From: an uncultured Flavobacteriales bacterium | Lineage (GTDB): Bacteria; Bacteroidota; Bacteroidia; CAIKAF01 | Direction: 5' to 3' | DNA: 64,000 nucleotides | Assembly (NCBI GenBank): GCA_903825395.1 | Contig: CAIKAF010000003.1 | Location: forward strand, 1 to 64,000 | Position numbers and translations under genes: made by a program | Notes under the pieces: generated by a model | Database searches by the model: none | Seen by the model: the letters and a program-made list of their open reading frames with translations, nothing else | What the model was told of the DNA's origin: nothing | In this document: positions 1-8,564 of the stretch, piece by piece | Layout: each line of letters starts with the position of its first letter | How positions within the stretch are numbered: position 1 is the first letter of the stretch

Positions 1-2
1 AA

Positions 3-299
3 ACATCAGCCCCGGCGTCAGAAACCAATGCTGAAGCCACCGAAATTCGGTTTGAGGAGCCCGAGGAATTAACGGAAACATCAGCCCCGGCGTCAGAAAC
101 CAATGCTGAAGCCAACGAAATACGGTTTGAGGAGCCACAGGAATTAGGGGATGAATCAGCCCCTGCGGTAGAAATCAACAGTTCAGCCGCCGAAATTCGG
201 TTTGAGGAGACAGAGGAATTAACGGAAACATCAGCCCCGGCGTCAGAAACCAATGCTGAAACCAACGAAATTCGGTTTGAGGAGCCAAAGGAATTGAAC
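3..299 (+). repeat. 75-bp in-frame tandem repeat in the dnaX-like gene
   Basis: Four consecutive 75-bp units start at 3, 78, 153 and 228, and the array probably continues left of the window. Units 1, 2 and 4 are nearly identical in DNA; unit 3 has diverged. Each encodes 25 acidic residues in the same frame, so gain or loss of a unit changes protein length without a frameshift. Confidence 0.9.
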
Positions 300-824
300 A
301 TGGAAGCGGCCCAGGAAGGTCAGGAATCGGCTTCGGCCCTAAAACCCGATCGTGCACAGCGCCGCCGTAGTCAACTTAACACCGGAACTCTGTCTATAAA
401 GGATGAGATAGCGCGCCTGGATAAAACCGAAGACGTATTTGTTCCAAAGGCCGATGCGTCCTTCGATATGGAGCAATTGCGTAAGGCCGTGTTGGACTTT
501 TCGCAACAACTCAACACCCAAGGTAAAATGGTGGCATCGCAAATGCTTAGCCGAGTCGATTTCAATCAAACCGCCCCTACCTCAATCGTATTTTACGTTC
601 CTCATGCAGGGCTGCAAAGTACGTTTGTGGAAATAAGCAGCGATTTATTGGCTCATTTGCGCAGTACCCTGAACAATGACTTCATTGAGTTGTTCAACGA
701 AATAAAAGCCAGCGAAAGTTCTGCCAGGCCCTATACTCCTGAAGAAAAATTCAATGCCATGGCCGAAAGCAACCCAAGTTTAATCGATTTAAAAAACGCT
801 TTTAATTTTGAAATCAAGCCCTAA
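3..824 (+). CDS. dnaX: DNA polymerase III gamma/tau subunit, C-terminal part (partial)
   Basis: The reading frame is open from the left window edge, so only the last 273 residues are visible and the AAA+ core is outside. The first 97 or so residues are four tandem 25-residue acidic repeats of the type EIRFEEPxELxETSAPASE. The rest resembles the C-terminal domain of Bacteroidota DnaX: a helical segment (LRKAVLDFSQQL), a middle beta-rich part, LRSTLNN, then the typical ending YTPEEKFNAMAESNPSL..LKNAF. In the clamp loader this tail belongs to the tau-specific region. The call rests on the C-terminal motif only; an unrelated acidic-repeat protein with a similar tail is the alternative. The next gene starts inside its last codons. 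Confidence 0.7.
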   Translation, partial: TSAPASETNAEATEIRFEEPEELTETSAPASETNAEANEIRFEEPQELGDESAPAVEINSSAAEIRFEETEELTETSAPASETNAETNEIRFEEPKELNMEAAQEGQESASALKPDRAQRRRSQLNTGTLSIKDEIARLDKTEDVFVPKADASFDMEQLRKAVLDFSQQLNTQGKMVASQMLSRVDFNQTAPTSIVFYVPHAGLQSTFVEISSDLLAHLRSTLNNDFIELFNEIKASESSARPYTPEEKFNAMAESNPSLIDLKNAFNFEIKP

Positions 825-1740
825 CCTGCAAGCCGTCCAAAAGGAGACCGATTTATTCTGGGTGGCTATGGCCTATGTGGCGGCCATTGTTGGCGCAGGA
901 GTGGCCCTGCCCTACCTGCATGAAGTTCACCCGCTGCTGCAATTGCTCTTGGTTGACATTACAGCTACGGTTATCATCTATTTTTTCAGTCTGGGCTTCA
1001 ACAATTCCAGCATGTACGATGCCTATTGGAGCGTGGCTCCTCCCCTTTTGTTTATGTTCTGGTTTGGGCAGGGAGATTCCGGCGTTTTTGTTGAAACTGC
1101 TCCACACGCATTGGTCCGTTCCGGCATTGTTTTTATGTTGGTTAGCTTTTGGGCTTGGCGCCTAACCTACAATTGGGCGAGGTCTTGGCGCGGCTTTCAG
1201 CATGAAGACTTCAGGTATGTCGGCATGCGGCTTCGATTTAAAAAGGCATATTGGCCTATTTCGTTTTTGAGCCTTCATCTTATTCCAACCTTGTTTGTTT
1301 TTCTGGCCTGTACGCCCTTTCAAGCCATTTTTCATCCCAGTGCCCTTGGCTTAAAGCTAAATGCCATAGATTTTATCGCTTTGCTGTTCACCCTTGGTGG
1401 CATTTTTTTAGAAACGGTAGCCGATGATCAGCGCTTTTTTGCCTCCATTTCCGGCGAATTGAATTCAGAATCAACATTTAAAAAAGGGCTTTGGAGCATT
1501 TCCAGGCACCCCAATTACCTGGGAGAAATTTTATTCTGGTGGGGCTTATTTTTGTTTGGTATGGCCAGTACGCCGGATTATTGGTGGACCTTTAGTGGAG
1601 CCCTGGGCATCACCTTGCTCATTGTATTGGCCAGCATTCCCATGATGGAAAAAAGGCAGCTGCAACGCAAAAAAGATTATGCAGAATATCAGCGCAGCGT
1701 GCCCATGCTGTTTCCTTTCCGCAGTTCCAATGGAAAATAG
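808..1740 (+). CDS. DUF1295 family membrane protein (steroid 5-alpha-reductase/ICMT-like)
   Basis: A 310-residue polytopic protein with several hydrophobic segments. Near residues 230-250 it carries the family signature SISRHPNYLGEILFWWG, which in DUF1295, isoprenylcysteine methyltransferases and steroid reductases forms part of the cofactor-binding site. The annotated start is TTG at 808, overlapping the upstream gene by 17 nt; ATG at 868 is an alternative start. The overlap suggests cotranscription with dnaX. The substrate is unknown; family members reduce or methylate lipid-like substrates at the membrane. The family call is firm, the reaction is not. Confidence 0.8.
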   Translation: MKSSPNLQAVQKETDLFWVAMAYVAAIVGAGVALPYLHEVHPLLQLLLVDITATVIIYFFSLGFNNSSMYDAYWSVAPPLLFMFWFGQGDSGVFVETAPHALVRSGIVFMLVSFWAWRLTYNWARSWRGFQHEDFRYVGMRLRFKKAYWPISFLSLHLIPTLFVFLACTPFQAIFHPSALGLKLNAIDFIALLFTLGGIFLETVADDQRFFASISGELNSESTFKKGLWSISRHPNYLGEILFWWGLFLFGMASTPDYWWTFSGALGITLLIVLASIPMMEKRQLQRKKDYAEYQRSVPMLFPFRSSNGK

Positions 1741-1754
1741 ATTGATTTATTTTG

Positions 1755-1906
1755 TTGGGCGGTTGCGGGCTTTCACCGGTAGTCCGCGGTACTCAGTGGG
1801 GGCTCCAGCGGCTTTGCGGTGGCTCCTAAAGTCGCCTCCGCAGCACGCGGAGCCCGGCACTTCGTCCCTTGCGGGCTACCCGGCTCAATCCCTACCGCAG
1901 GGCGCC
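1755..1906 (+). repeat. GC-rich interspersed element, copy 1
   Basis: A roughly 150-bp GC-rich block, 15 nt downstream of the DUF1295 stop and in the same orientation. It begins TTGGGCGGTTGCGGGCTTTC and ends CAATCCCTACCGC. The middle holds a hairpin, CTCCGC-AGCAC-GCGGAG. It matches copies 4 and 7 most closely. ORFs running through it look spurious. Confidence 0.75.
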
Positions 1907-1956
1907 TTGTGCCTAAAATCAGTGAAATTTCTTCGGCCCTATACAGTTCTATTCCA

Positions 1957-2670
1957 ATGCTCAGCATTCAACGCCTAAACTGCGATTCCAGTTGGCTTAT
2001 TTCTACCCCCGAAGCCCATTTGGTGATAGACCCTTGGTTTGAGGGCGTTCAAAAAAACGGTCCGGGCTGGTTCAATACCCAATGGCTTCCCGACTATTCT
2101 CCGGGTTACAAGGCCCTACCCAATTCCTTTTCCGTGTTTGTGGCTTTTCCCTTTACCGATCATTTTCATGCGGAAACGGTACAGCAGCTCAACGCAAAGG
2201 GAGCTGATATTATTTTGGGCTTTAAGGGACCAAAAGCGTATTCCAAAACCATCCACAAGCAGGGGAACATAGGCCCGTTTTACGTGGAAAAAATAGGAGG
2301 CCATTTTCTTCATTCGGGTTGGATTATTCAGGTGGAAGGAAAACGTATTTTTTACACGCCGCATGGGTTCAGTATCGGCAACAATAGAATGCCCGAAGGC
2401 GTTGATATGTGGATTGGAGCTGTAGGTGGGTATGTTCTGCCCTTTTGGTTGGGGGGAGAAATTGCGCTTGGATTTAAGGTCCACCAAAAAACCTTACGGG
2501 CGATGAATCCCAGGTATTTTACCCGTACCCATGACCTTCAAAAGCCGGGTAAAGGGCTGGTGGCTAAATTTGGTAAGTCACAGCAACTTACTGAAGAACA
2601 AGATTCTATCCTTAGTAAGGATTCAAGATTTATCCCTCTTTTGGCAGGTCAAACCTTCATAATTCCTTAA
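1957..2670 (+). CDS. Metallo-beta-lactamase-fold protein with a degenerate metal site
   Basis: I start the gene at ATG 1957 (237 residues, MLSIQRLNCDSSW), because the upstream extension to 1819 is translated repeat element. The layout resembles UlaG-like MBL-fold hydrolases: an N-terminal sandwich strand (STPEAHLVIDPWF), then PFTDHFHAET at about residue 70, then a late YTPHGFS segment. In active relatives the loop reads HxHxDH; here the first two histidines are phenylalanines (FPFTDH), so two zinc ligands appear lost. The protein may be non-catalytic or use another site. The fold is a moderate-confidence call and the function is unknown. Confidence 0.6.
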   Translation: MLSIQRLNCDSSWLISTPEAHLVIDPWFEGVQKNGPGWFNTQWLPDYSPGYKALPNSFSVFVAFPFTDHFHAETVQQLNAKGADIILGFKGPKAYSKTIHKQGNIGPFYVEKIGGHFLHSGWIIQVEGKRIFYTPHGFSIGNNRMPEGVDMWIGAVGGYVLPFWLGGEIALGFKVHQKTLRAMNPRYFTRTHDLQKPGKGLVAKFGKSQQLTEEQDSILSKDSRFIPLLAGQTFIIP

Positions 2671-2741
2671 AAAACTCACATCTTTGGCTTCATTTAGCCT
2701 TAATATGGGGGTTAAAAATAACAACGATAGAGAATAACGCT

Positions 2742-5252
2742 ATGAAACAGAAGATTTGGGTTTTAATTGTTGGATTGTGTTGGCTGAGCCCTTTCGCTTT
2801 AATCCGGGCACAAACAGGAAGCATTGAAGGGAAAATTACCGGGGTAGAGAATGGAGAGGCCATACCCTTGGTTACCGTTTATTTAACCAATCCGAATGAA
2901 AAAGAATCCGGTGGTTCAAATGTAAAAGGAGCCATATCTGATTTTAATGGCAATTATACCCTGCAGTCTAAACCCGGAAAATGGATCATCCATTTTTCCG
3001 CTGTTGGCTTTAAATCAAAAGCAGAAACGGTTGAAGTAACTGCAGGTAAGGTGCTGAAATTGAATGCTAAACTTGAATCAAATGTATTGGAATTGAATGA
3101 GGTGATTTACTCAGAAAACCGGAGTCCACAGAAAATTGAAGAGGCCACGGTATCTGTATCGTTGGTAAAACCTGAATTAATACAAGCCAGAAATGCCATC
3201 AGCGCCGATTTGGTGATTGAACAAATTCCGGGGGTTTCCATTATTGATGCCGAACCCCAAGTGCGTGGAGGCAGCGGCTGGAGTTCGGGATTGGGAAGCC
3301 GGGTGTTGGTATTGATTGACGACATGCCAATTCTACGGGCCGATGCAGGCCGCCCCATGTGGAGCTTTTATCCCATGGAAAACACCTCTCAGATCGAGGT
3401 GGTGAAAGGAGCTTCTTCGGTATTGTATGGCTCTGGCGCATCCAATGGAGTAATCAACATCCGAACAGCCTTTCCCGGCCAAAAACCACAAACCAAGGTA
3501 AATGTATTTTCGGGCATGTACAGCAATCCTTTCGGCCCCGCCGCCTCTCCCTGGGCTGGTAAATCCATCAACAATACCAAATCAGGCATCAATGTACTGC
3601 ATTCCCGTATTGTCCGGCCAAAAAATGAAAAATGGGAAATGGATTTGGTACTTGGAGCTCAAGCCATTTACGACCAGGGATTTAAGGGGGGCGAGCCATT
3701 GAACTCGGTTTCTGGTGCTTTTGACACCACTAGGGTGAATGACGGAGAATACGAGCACAGTGTACGGGCCAATTTCAATACCCGCTTTCGAATTAAGTCC
3801 ATCCAAGGCCTATCGTTTGGATTAAACGGGAATGCCATGATGATGAACGAGTCCCAATCGTTTTTTTGGCGCGATGCCGATACCAACATCTTCAATATGG
3901 CTCCGGGGAGTTTAACCAATTTCAGCAATGTTTTCTTTTACCTTGACCCCTATGTAACCTACGGGGGCAGTAAAGGAGCACGGCATGTGCTGCGCGGCAG
4001 GTTGTTTGGAAGTATGTCGGACGGAGATGTTGGCCCTAAACCCGCTCAAAATGTGCAAGACAGCCGCTCAAGAACCAGTTTTGCTGAATATCAATTCAAT
4101 AAAGATTTCAGTCAATCTACAGCCTTACCCTTCTTAACAAAAAACTTAAGTATTACTGCCGGAGCTTCAGTTACGCATACCTGGAGTACCGGTGGCGTTT
4201 TTAGTGATAATGGCACGGGTGACTCAACCAGTACTGCCCTAAATGCAGCGGCATACCTTCAATTGGAAAAGAAGATTTTAAAAAGATTGACTCTAACGGG
4301 CGGAGCGCGTTGGGAATATTTTCAGGTCAATGACGTTCGTGACAACAAGCCTGTATTCCGTGTCGGAGCCAATTTCAGGGCTTCGGAAGGCACTTACATC
4401 CGTGGTTCATGGGGACAGGGCTTTCGCTTTCCAACCATTGGAGAACGGTATATATCTACCACCAGCGGAGGAAGCGGTTTTTTTGCGAATCCCAACCTAA
4501 GGCCTGAAACCAGTTGGAGCTCTGAACTGGGCATCAAACAGCTGTATAAAATGGGCAAAAAAATTCGGGGATTTGTAGATTTCTCCGGGTTTATGCAAGA
4601 ATATACCGATTATGTTGAATTTGCCTTTGTTGGATTTTTTGATGCCAATTCAACCTTCAAGCAAGGCTTTAAATTTTTCAACACAGGACCAGCGCGCATC
4701 ACCGGACTGGAAGCCATCGCTTTTATGCAATACCAACCTGCCAAACATTGGTCTGTAGACTTCAACATAGGTTACACCTATACCCTACCCATTTCCTTAG
4801 ATACCAACTATGTATTTGGCCAAAATGTCATTAAGAAAAACAATGTTTTTCCCATAGCGTATGATACCGTTGCCATTTCATACAGCAATACATCAGTAAA
4901 TGCCGGTGGAGATCCTGGGATTTTGAAATACCGCATTCAACACCTGATCAATTGGGACATTCAACTGTCCTATAAAAAGTGGTCGGCCGGAGTAACAGGG
5001 CGATATTACAGCACCATGCGTGTTGTGGACCAGTTTTTATTTAGCGCAGGCAGTAATTTTGGTGATTTACCGGGGTATTTCCAACGGGTGGGTGACGGAG
5101 CTTGGGTATTTGACTTGCGGTTGGGCTACGATTGGAAATGGGGGCGGTTTGGCTTTATTATGGAAAACATAGGGAACACAACCTATTCCGTTCGGCCCTT
5201 GGGCGTAGCGGCGCCTAGATTAACCACCATTCAGGTGGGATTTAAATTCTAA
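2742..5252 (+). CDS. TonB-dependent outer membrane receptor
   Basis: 836 residues with a signal peptide (about 1-24, ending IRAQ), a carboxypeptidase-regulatory-like beta-sandwich (about 27-110), a plug domain (about 130-245, with IEQIPGVSI, VRGGSGWSSGLGSRVLVLIDDMP in pieces and VVKGASSVLYGSGASNGVINI), then a long beta-barrel ending in phenylalanine. It is an energised outer membrane transporter that depends on TonB-ExbBD. No SusD partner lies next to it, unlike the locus at 54-57 kb, so the substrate cannot be inferred. The next gene, encoding a secreted protein, follows by 36 nt but has its own -7 box. Confidence 0.9.
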   Translation: MKQKIWVLIVGLCWLSPFALIRAQTGSIEGKITGVENGEAIPLVTVYLTNPNEKESGGSNVKGAISDFNGNYTLQSKPGKWIIHFSAVGFKSKAETVEVTAGKVLKLNAKLESNVLELNEVIYSENRSPQKIEEATVSVSLVKPELIQARNAISADLVIEQIPGVSIIDAEPQVRGGSGWSSGLGSRVLVLIDDMPILRADAGRPMWSFYPMENTSQIEVVKGASSVLYGSGASNGVINIRTAFPGQKPQTKVNVFSGMYSNPFGPAASPWAGKSINNTKSGINVLHSRIVRPKNEKWEMDLVLGAQAIYDQGFKGGEPLNSVSGAFDTTRVNDGEYEHSVRANFNTRFRIKSIQGLSFGLNGNAMMMNESQSFFWRDADTNIFNMAPGSLTNFSNVFFYLDPYVTYGGSKGARHVLRGRLFGSMSDGDVGPKPAQNVQDSRSRTSFAEYQFNKDFSQSTALPFLTKNLSITAGASVTHTWSTGGVFSDNGTGDSTSTALNAAAYLQLEKKILKRLTLTGGARWEYFQVNDVRDNKPVFRVGANFRASEGTYIRGSWGQGFRFPTIGERYISTTSGGSGFFANPNLRPETSWSSELGIKQLYKMGKKIRGFVDFSGFMQEYTDYVEFAFVGFFDANSTFKQGFKFFNTGPARITGLEAIAFMQYQPAKHWSVDFNIGYTYTLPISLDTNYVFGQNVIKKNNVFPIAYDTVAISYSNTSVNAGGDPGILKYRIQHLINWDIQLSYKKWSAGVTGRYYSTMRVVDQFLFSAGSNFGDLPGYFQRVGDGAWVFDLRLGYDWKWGRFGFIMENIGNTTYSVRPLGVAAPRLTTIQVGFKF

Positions 5253-5261
5253 AATCTACTT

Positions 5262-5269
5262 TATCTTTG
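5262..5269 (+). promoter_or_regulatory. -7 box TATCTTTG
   Basis: Matches the Bacteroidota -7 consensus TAnnTTTG and lies 19 nt before ATG 5289. I see no good TTG at -33. Confidence 0.4.
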
Positions 5270-5288
5270 CACAAACACCTATATCAAA

Positions 5289-6239
5289 ATGAAAAAAACT
5301 ATTATTCTTTGTTCCGCTTTAAGTTTGGGGTTGGCTCTGAACGCCCAAACCAACATTCCAAACGGAAATGTGGAATCTTGGCAAACCTTTAATGACGTCA
5401 TGGGCCTGCCCTACGACGATTTAGGTCCTGATGCCGATCGGTCCAAAAATTTCTTGCGCACCCTCAATGCCATATTAGAAGCCCCATTAACCCAACAATC
5501 GGCGTATAAGGTTTCCGGAACCGGAGCCTACAGCGGGAATTCTGTTGTGGTGGCTACCAGTTTAGTGGCTGGAGCTATTTTGGTTCCTGGATATTTGGGG
5601 ACAGGCGACGTAGATATTGCCGCTGCTACCATTTATTTGGGTCGCCCGTTCACCGGTCGCCCTTCAGCCATGAAAGGCGTGTACAAATACGAGCCTGTGA
5701 ATGGCGATTCTGCAGCCTTTTATTGCTCCTTCAGTAAGTATGATGCCCTAAATCAAACTTCAAACACCATCGGCGAGGGTAATTTAGTGGTTACAAATGC
5801 TGTAACCGATTGGACTCCCTTTCAGGTACCCATCAATTTTAGCGGTAGCGATGCCCCTGATTCTGTGAATGTAATTATTGCGTCCAGTGCTGCCTACGAC
5901 TTGGTAAACCTTCAGGGTAGTGTTGGACAGGTAGGATCGGCTTTGTATTTGGATGATATTTCCTTTGAATTTCCAGCCTCGCTTGACGCGTATTCTGAAG
6001 TTAAGGCTCAGGTATTCCCAAATCCAAGCAGCGATTTTGTTCAGGTACGCTTAGAACAAGTTCAAGAAAAAATCCGCTTGAGATTGTATTCCACCGCCGG
6101 AAACCAAGTGCTTGAGGTTCTAGGAAACGGCAATGAAATTTCAGCTTCAGTGGCTGACCTGCCCGCCGGCAACTATGTATTGATGGTTCAAACTGATTTT
6201 CGTTTGTTGCATCGGTCCGTTGTTTCCATACAACATTGA
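5289..6239 (+). CDS. PCMD-like secreted protein with T9SS sorting domain
   Basis: 316 residues. A signal peptide (about 1-20, ending NAQ) is followed by a beta-rich domain with GRPFTGRPSAMKGVYKY and a late LYLDDISFEF strand, features of the putative carbohydrate metabolism (PCMD) family. From about residue 238 there is a type A T9SS C-terminal sorting domain (VFPNPSSDFVQV ... LPAGNYVLMV). The protein is therefore expected to cross the outer membrane through the type IX system and stay on the surface or be released. A strong terminator follows. The ligand is unknown. Confidence 0.85.
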   Translation: MKKTIILCSALSLGLALNAQTNIPNGNVESWQTFNDVMGLPYDDLGPDADRSKNFLRTLNAILEAPLTQQSAYKVSGTGAYSGNSVVVATSLVAGAILVPGYLGTGDVDIAAATIYLGRPFTGRPSAMKGVYKYEPVNGDSAAFYCSFSKYDALNQTSNTIGEGNLVVTNAVTDWTPFQVPINFSGSDAPDSVNVIIASSAAYDLVNLQGSVGQVGSALYLDDISFEFPASLDAYSEVKAQVFPNPSSDFVQVRLEQVQEKIRLRLYSTAGNQVLEVLGNGNEISASVADLPAGNYVLMVQTDFRLLHRSVVSIQH

Positions 6240-6263
6240 TTTTGAAGCTTTAAGATTTTGATA

Positions 6264-6290
6264 AGGCCGTAGAAATACGGCCTTTTTTTG
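6264..6290 (+). terminator. Rho-independent terminator
   Basis: Perfect 8-bp stem AGGCCGTA/TACGGCCT around a GAAA tetraloop, followed by seven T. It ends the PCMD/T9SS gene. Confidence 0.9.
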
Positions 6291-6351
6291 TTTAATGGGT
6301 TGGTCGGCTTAGAAAGAACGCAAATACCCCACTTGTTTCAAGCCACTGCTG

Positions 6352-6359
6352 TATATTTG
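6352..6359 (+). promoter_or_regulatory. -7 box TATATTTG
   Basis: A perfect TAnnTTTG 14 nt before ATG 6374. The nearest TTG upstream (6333-6335) is only 16 nt away, so the -33 element is weak. Confidence 0.4.
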
Positions 6360-6373
6360 TAAAAATTGAAGGC

Positions 6374-7450
6374 ATGCCGCGATTCCACTCCTTAATCGTT
6401 CAATCTGTTCTCCACGAAACGAATGACAGTGTTAGTATTTCCTTGAATATTCCAGAATCAGAGGCATCAACATTTCAATTCAAACCCGGACAATACTTGA
6501 CCTTTCGTGTTCGTCTTAATGAAGAGGATGTGCGTAGAACCTATTCCATTTGTTCCGGTCCGAATGAAACCGGCTTGCGGGTAGGAATTAAACAATTGAA
6601 CGGTGGGCGGTTTTCAACATGGGCAAACACTGAATTGAAAGCCGGGCAATCCATCGACGTCATGCCTCCAATGGGCCGCTTTTTACTCCCTGAATCTCAT
6701 CCGGAAGGGTCAAATTATGTTGCCTTTGCTTCCGGCTCTGGAATCACTCCCATTTTGGCCATGTTAAAACAGGTGTTAATCACCCGGCCAAAAGATCGGT
6801 TTACCTTGTTCTTTGGCAATCGATTTACAAGTTCCATTATGTTTAGGGAAGAAATTGAGGGTTTGAAAAATCAATTTCCGGGTAGGTTTGCCTTATATCA
6901 TATTCTGAGTGGCGAGCGGCCTGATGTGGATTTATTCAAAGGCCGCATTGATTCCGCCAAAGTGAAAAACCTGGCCAATACCTTGTTTGATTTAGCCGGC
7001 ACAGACTACTTTTTGACTTGTGGACCCGGCGACATGATACAGCAAGTTAAATCAGCCTTGCAGGAGTTGGGAATAGAAACAGAACGAATCCTTTCTGAAA
7101 TGTTTACCGCTCCGGGAGCTGTGGCTCAAACCCAAGGTTCAGATGTCAAAACAGCAAGCGGACCTGAAGGCGAATCGAATGTGGGTGTTATTATTGATGG
7201 CCTGACCATGCACTTCCCCCTATCCTATCAAGGTTTGAATGTGTTGGATGCAGCACTGCAGGCCGGAGCCGATGTCCCCTATGCCTGCAAAGGCGCAGTT
7301 TGTGCTACCTGCAAGGCAAAAATTGTACAAGGATCAGCCCGAATGGATTTGAATTATGCATTAAGCCCAGAAGAAGTCGCCGATGGCTATATTTTGTGCT
7401 GCCAGGCGCATCCCGAAAGTCCTGAATTAATCGTCAATTTTGACCATTAA
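6374..7450 (+). CDS. PaaE-like ferredoxin-NADP(H) oxidoreductase
   Basis: 358 residues in three domains: an FAD-binding barrel with RRTYSICSGP (about residues 54-63), an NAD(P)-binding domain with FASGSGITPILAML (about 118-131) and TCGPGDMI, and a C-terminal plant-type 2Fe-2S domain with Cys305, Cys310, Cys313 and Cys342 or 343 (spacing Cx4Cx2C). This is the build of PaaE, the reductase of phenylacetyl-CoA epoxidase. No paaABCD genes are nearby, so it may serve another oxygenase, such as a desaturase or hydroxylase. Its stop overlaps the next ATG, which suggests an operon with three small envelope genes. Confidence 0.85.
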   Translation: MPRFHSLIVQSVLHETNDSVSISLNIPESEASTFQFKPGQYLTFRVRLNEEDVRRTYSICSGPNETGLRVGIKQLNGGRFSTWANTELKAGQSIDVMPPMGRFLLPESHPEGSNYVAFASGSGITPILAMLKQVLITRPKDRFTLFFGNRFTSSIMFREEIEGLKNQFPGRFALYHILSGERPDVDLFKGRIDSAKVKNLANTLFDLAGTDYFLTCGPGDMIQQVKSALQELGIETERILSEMFTAPGAVAQTQGSDVKTASGPEGESNVGVIIDGLTMHFPLSYQGLNVLDAALQAGADVPYACKGAVCATCKAKIVQGSARMDLNYALSPEEVADGYILCCQAHPESPELIVNFDH

Positions 7451-8007
7451 TGAAGCTGCACCTACGGTTTGTACTTGTCTTTTTGGGAGCTTTTTCTCTA
7501 TTGGATTCTGTACGATGTCAAACCGACAGTATTCCCGAACCAAACACTTTGGAAAAGCTAGCTCAAAGAACCCTATTTGGTGGAGGGTTTGGATTGCAGT
7601 TTGGAAATGTAACCCTAGTGCATGTAGCTCCCGGAATTGCGTATAAATTAAATGAGCGAATTTATTTGGGAGGAAGTTTCACATATCAATACCTCAACTG
7701 GGCGGGTACCGTATATGAATCGCACATGTATGGCACCCGAATTTTCCCCATTGTTGATGTTTGGAAAGGGGTGTTTGCCACGGCTGAATATGAATGGTTA
7801 AATTATCCGGTTTCTCCCAATATCGGATTGCCCTTTCGAAAAAACAACCACGCCTTCTTTTTAGGAGGCGGTTATTTGCAACGCATCAATAAGCGCGGAG
7901 GATTTATTCAATTTTCGCTGTTGTACAATCTACTTTTTTCCCGTTTAAATCAGGGGCAAAGCCCCTATGATTCCCCCATCACCTATCGAATGTCTGTTTT
8001 TTTCTAA
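7450..8007 (+). CDS. Small outer-membrane-barrel-like protein
   Basis: 185 residues with a signal peptide (about 1-25, ending RCQ). The rest is made of alternating glycine- and aromatic-rich strands (FGGGFGLQFGNV, IYLGGSFTYQYLNW, NHAFFLGGGYLQRI) that end in FF. This looks like a small 8-strand beta-barrel. The start codon shares a base with the upstream stop and the stop abuts the next start, so it sits in a tight operon. I do not recognise a named family; the barrel assignment is inference. Confidence 0.65.
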   Translation: MKLHLRFVLVFLGAFSLLDSVRCQTDSIPEPNTLEKLAQRTLFGGGFGLQFGNVTLVHVAPGIAYKLNERIYLGGSFTYQYLNWAGTVYESHMYGTRIFPIVDVWKGVFATAEYEWLNYPVSPNIGLPFRKNNHAFFLGGGYLQRINKRGGFIQFSLLYNLLFSRLNQGQSPYDSPITYRMSVFF

Positions 8008-8564
8008 TGAACCCACCAATTTTTTTACTCTTCCTTTTGGTTTTGCTCTTGGGTTGCCGTGAAAATAACGGAGACAATGTAAACCCCAATTCCGATCTTC
8101 GTTCGGAACATTCCCTCAGTACAGATAGCCTGTATGCCTTAGCTATGCTCTCTTATGAAGCAGAAGATTTTTCCAAAGCCATTCAATACTTTGACGCATT
8201 ATTGCTTCAAGATAGCTTAGTTTCAGATGCTTGGCATGACAGGGGCTTATGTTATTACATGATAGAAAACTATCCGCAGGCAGAACAAGATGTTCGCACC
8301 TCCATGCGCCTAGATTCAACTTACGCTCCAGGTTGGCTTCAATTGGGTATGATTTATACCAAGACGCGCAAAACAGAAATGGCCTTAGCTGCCCTAAAAC
8401 AGAGCTTACAACTCGATTCAACATTGGCCCCAGCTTGGTTTGAAGAAGGAGCCATCTATATGGATTTAAAAAAAGTAAATGAGGCTTGTTTTCGGTTTCA
8501 AAAGGCAGCAAATTTGGGATATGAACCCGCAAAAAAGGCCTTAGCCCAGTTTTGTTATGAATAG
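8007..8564 (+). CDS. TPR-repeat lipoprotein
   Basis: 185 residues. A hydrophobic signal ends in lipobox LLLGC with Cys17, so it should be a lipoprotein. About residues 40-175 hold roughly four tetratricopeptide units (ALAMLSYEAEDFSKAIQYF, DAWHDRGLCYYMIENYPQAE, APGWLQLGMIYTKTRKTEMA, APAWFEEGAIYMDLKKVNEA). TPR lipoproteins of this size usually act as protein-protein scaffolds at the envelope. It overlaps the next gene by 8 nt. Confidence 0.8.
   Translation: MNPPIFLLFLLVLLLGCRENNGDNVNPNSDLRSEHSLSTDSLYALAMLSYEAEDFSKAIQYFDALLLQDSLVSDAWHDRGLCYYMIENYPQAEQDVRTSMRLDSTYAPGWLQLGMIYTKTRKTEMALAALKQSLQLDSTLAPAWFEEGAIYMDLKKVNEACFRFQKAANLGYEPAKKALAQFCYE

Noticed and set aside
3-299. CRISPR-like array
   Set aside because: Units are contiguous, in frame and coding, with no spacers.
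1819-1956. Longer N-terminus for the MBL-fold gene
   Set aside because: The extra 46 residues are translated from GC-rich element copy 1; homology-like sequence begins at ATG 1957.
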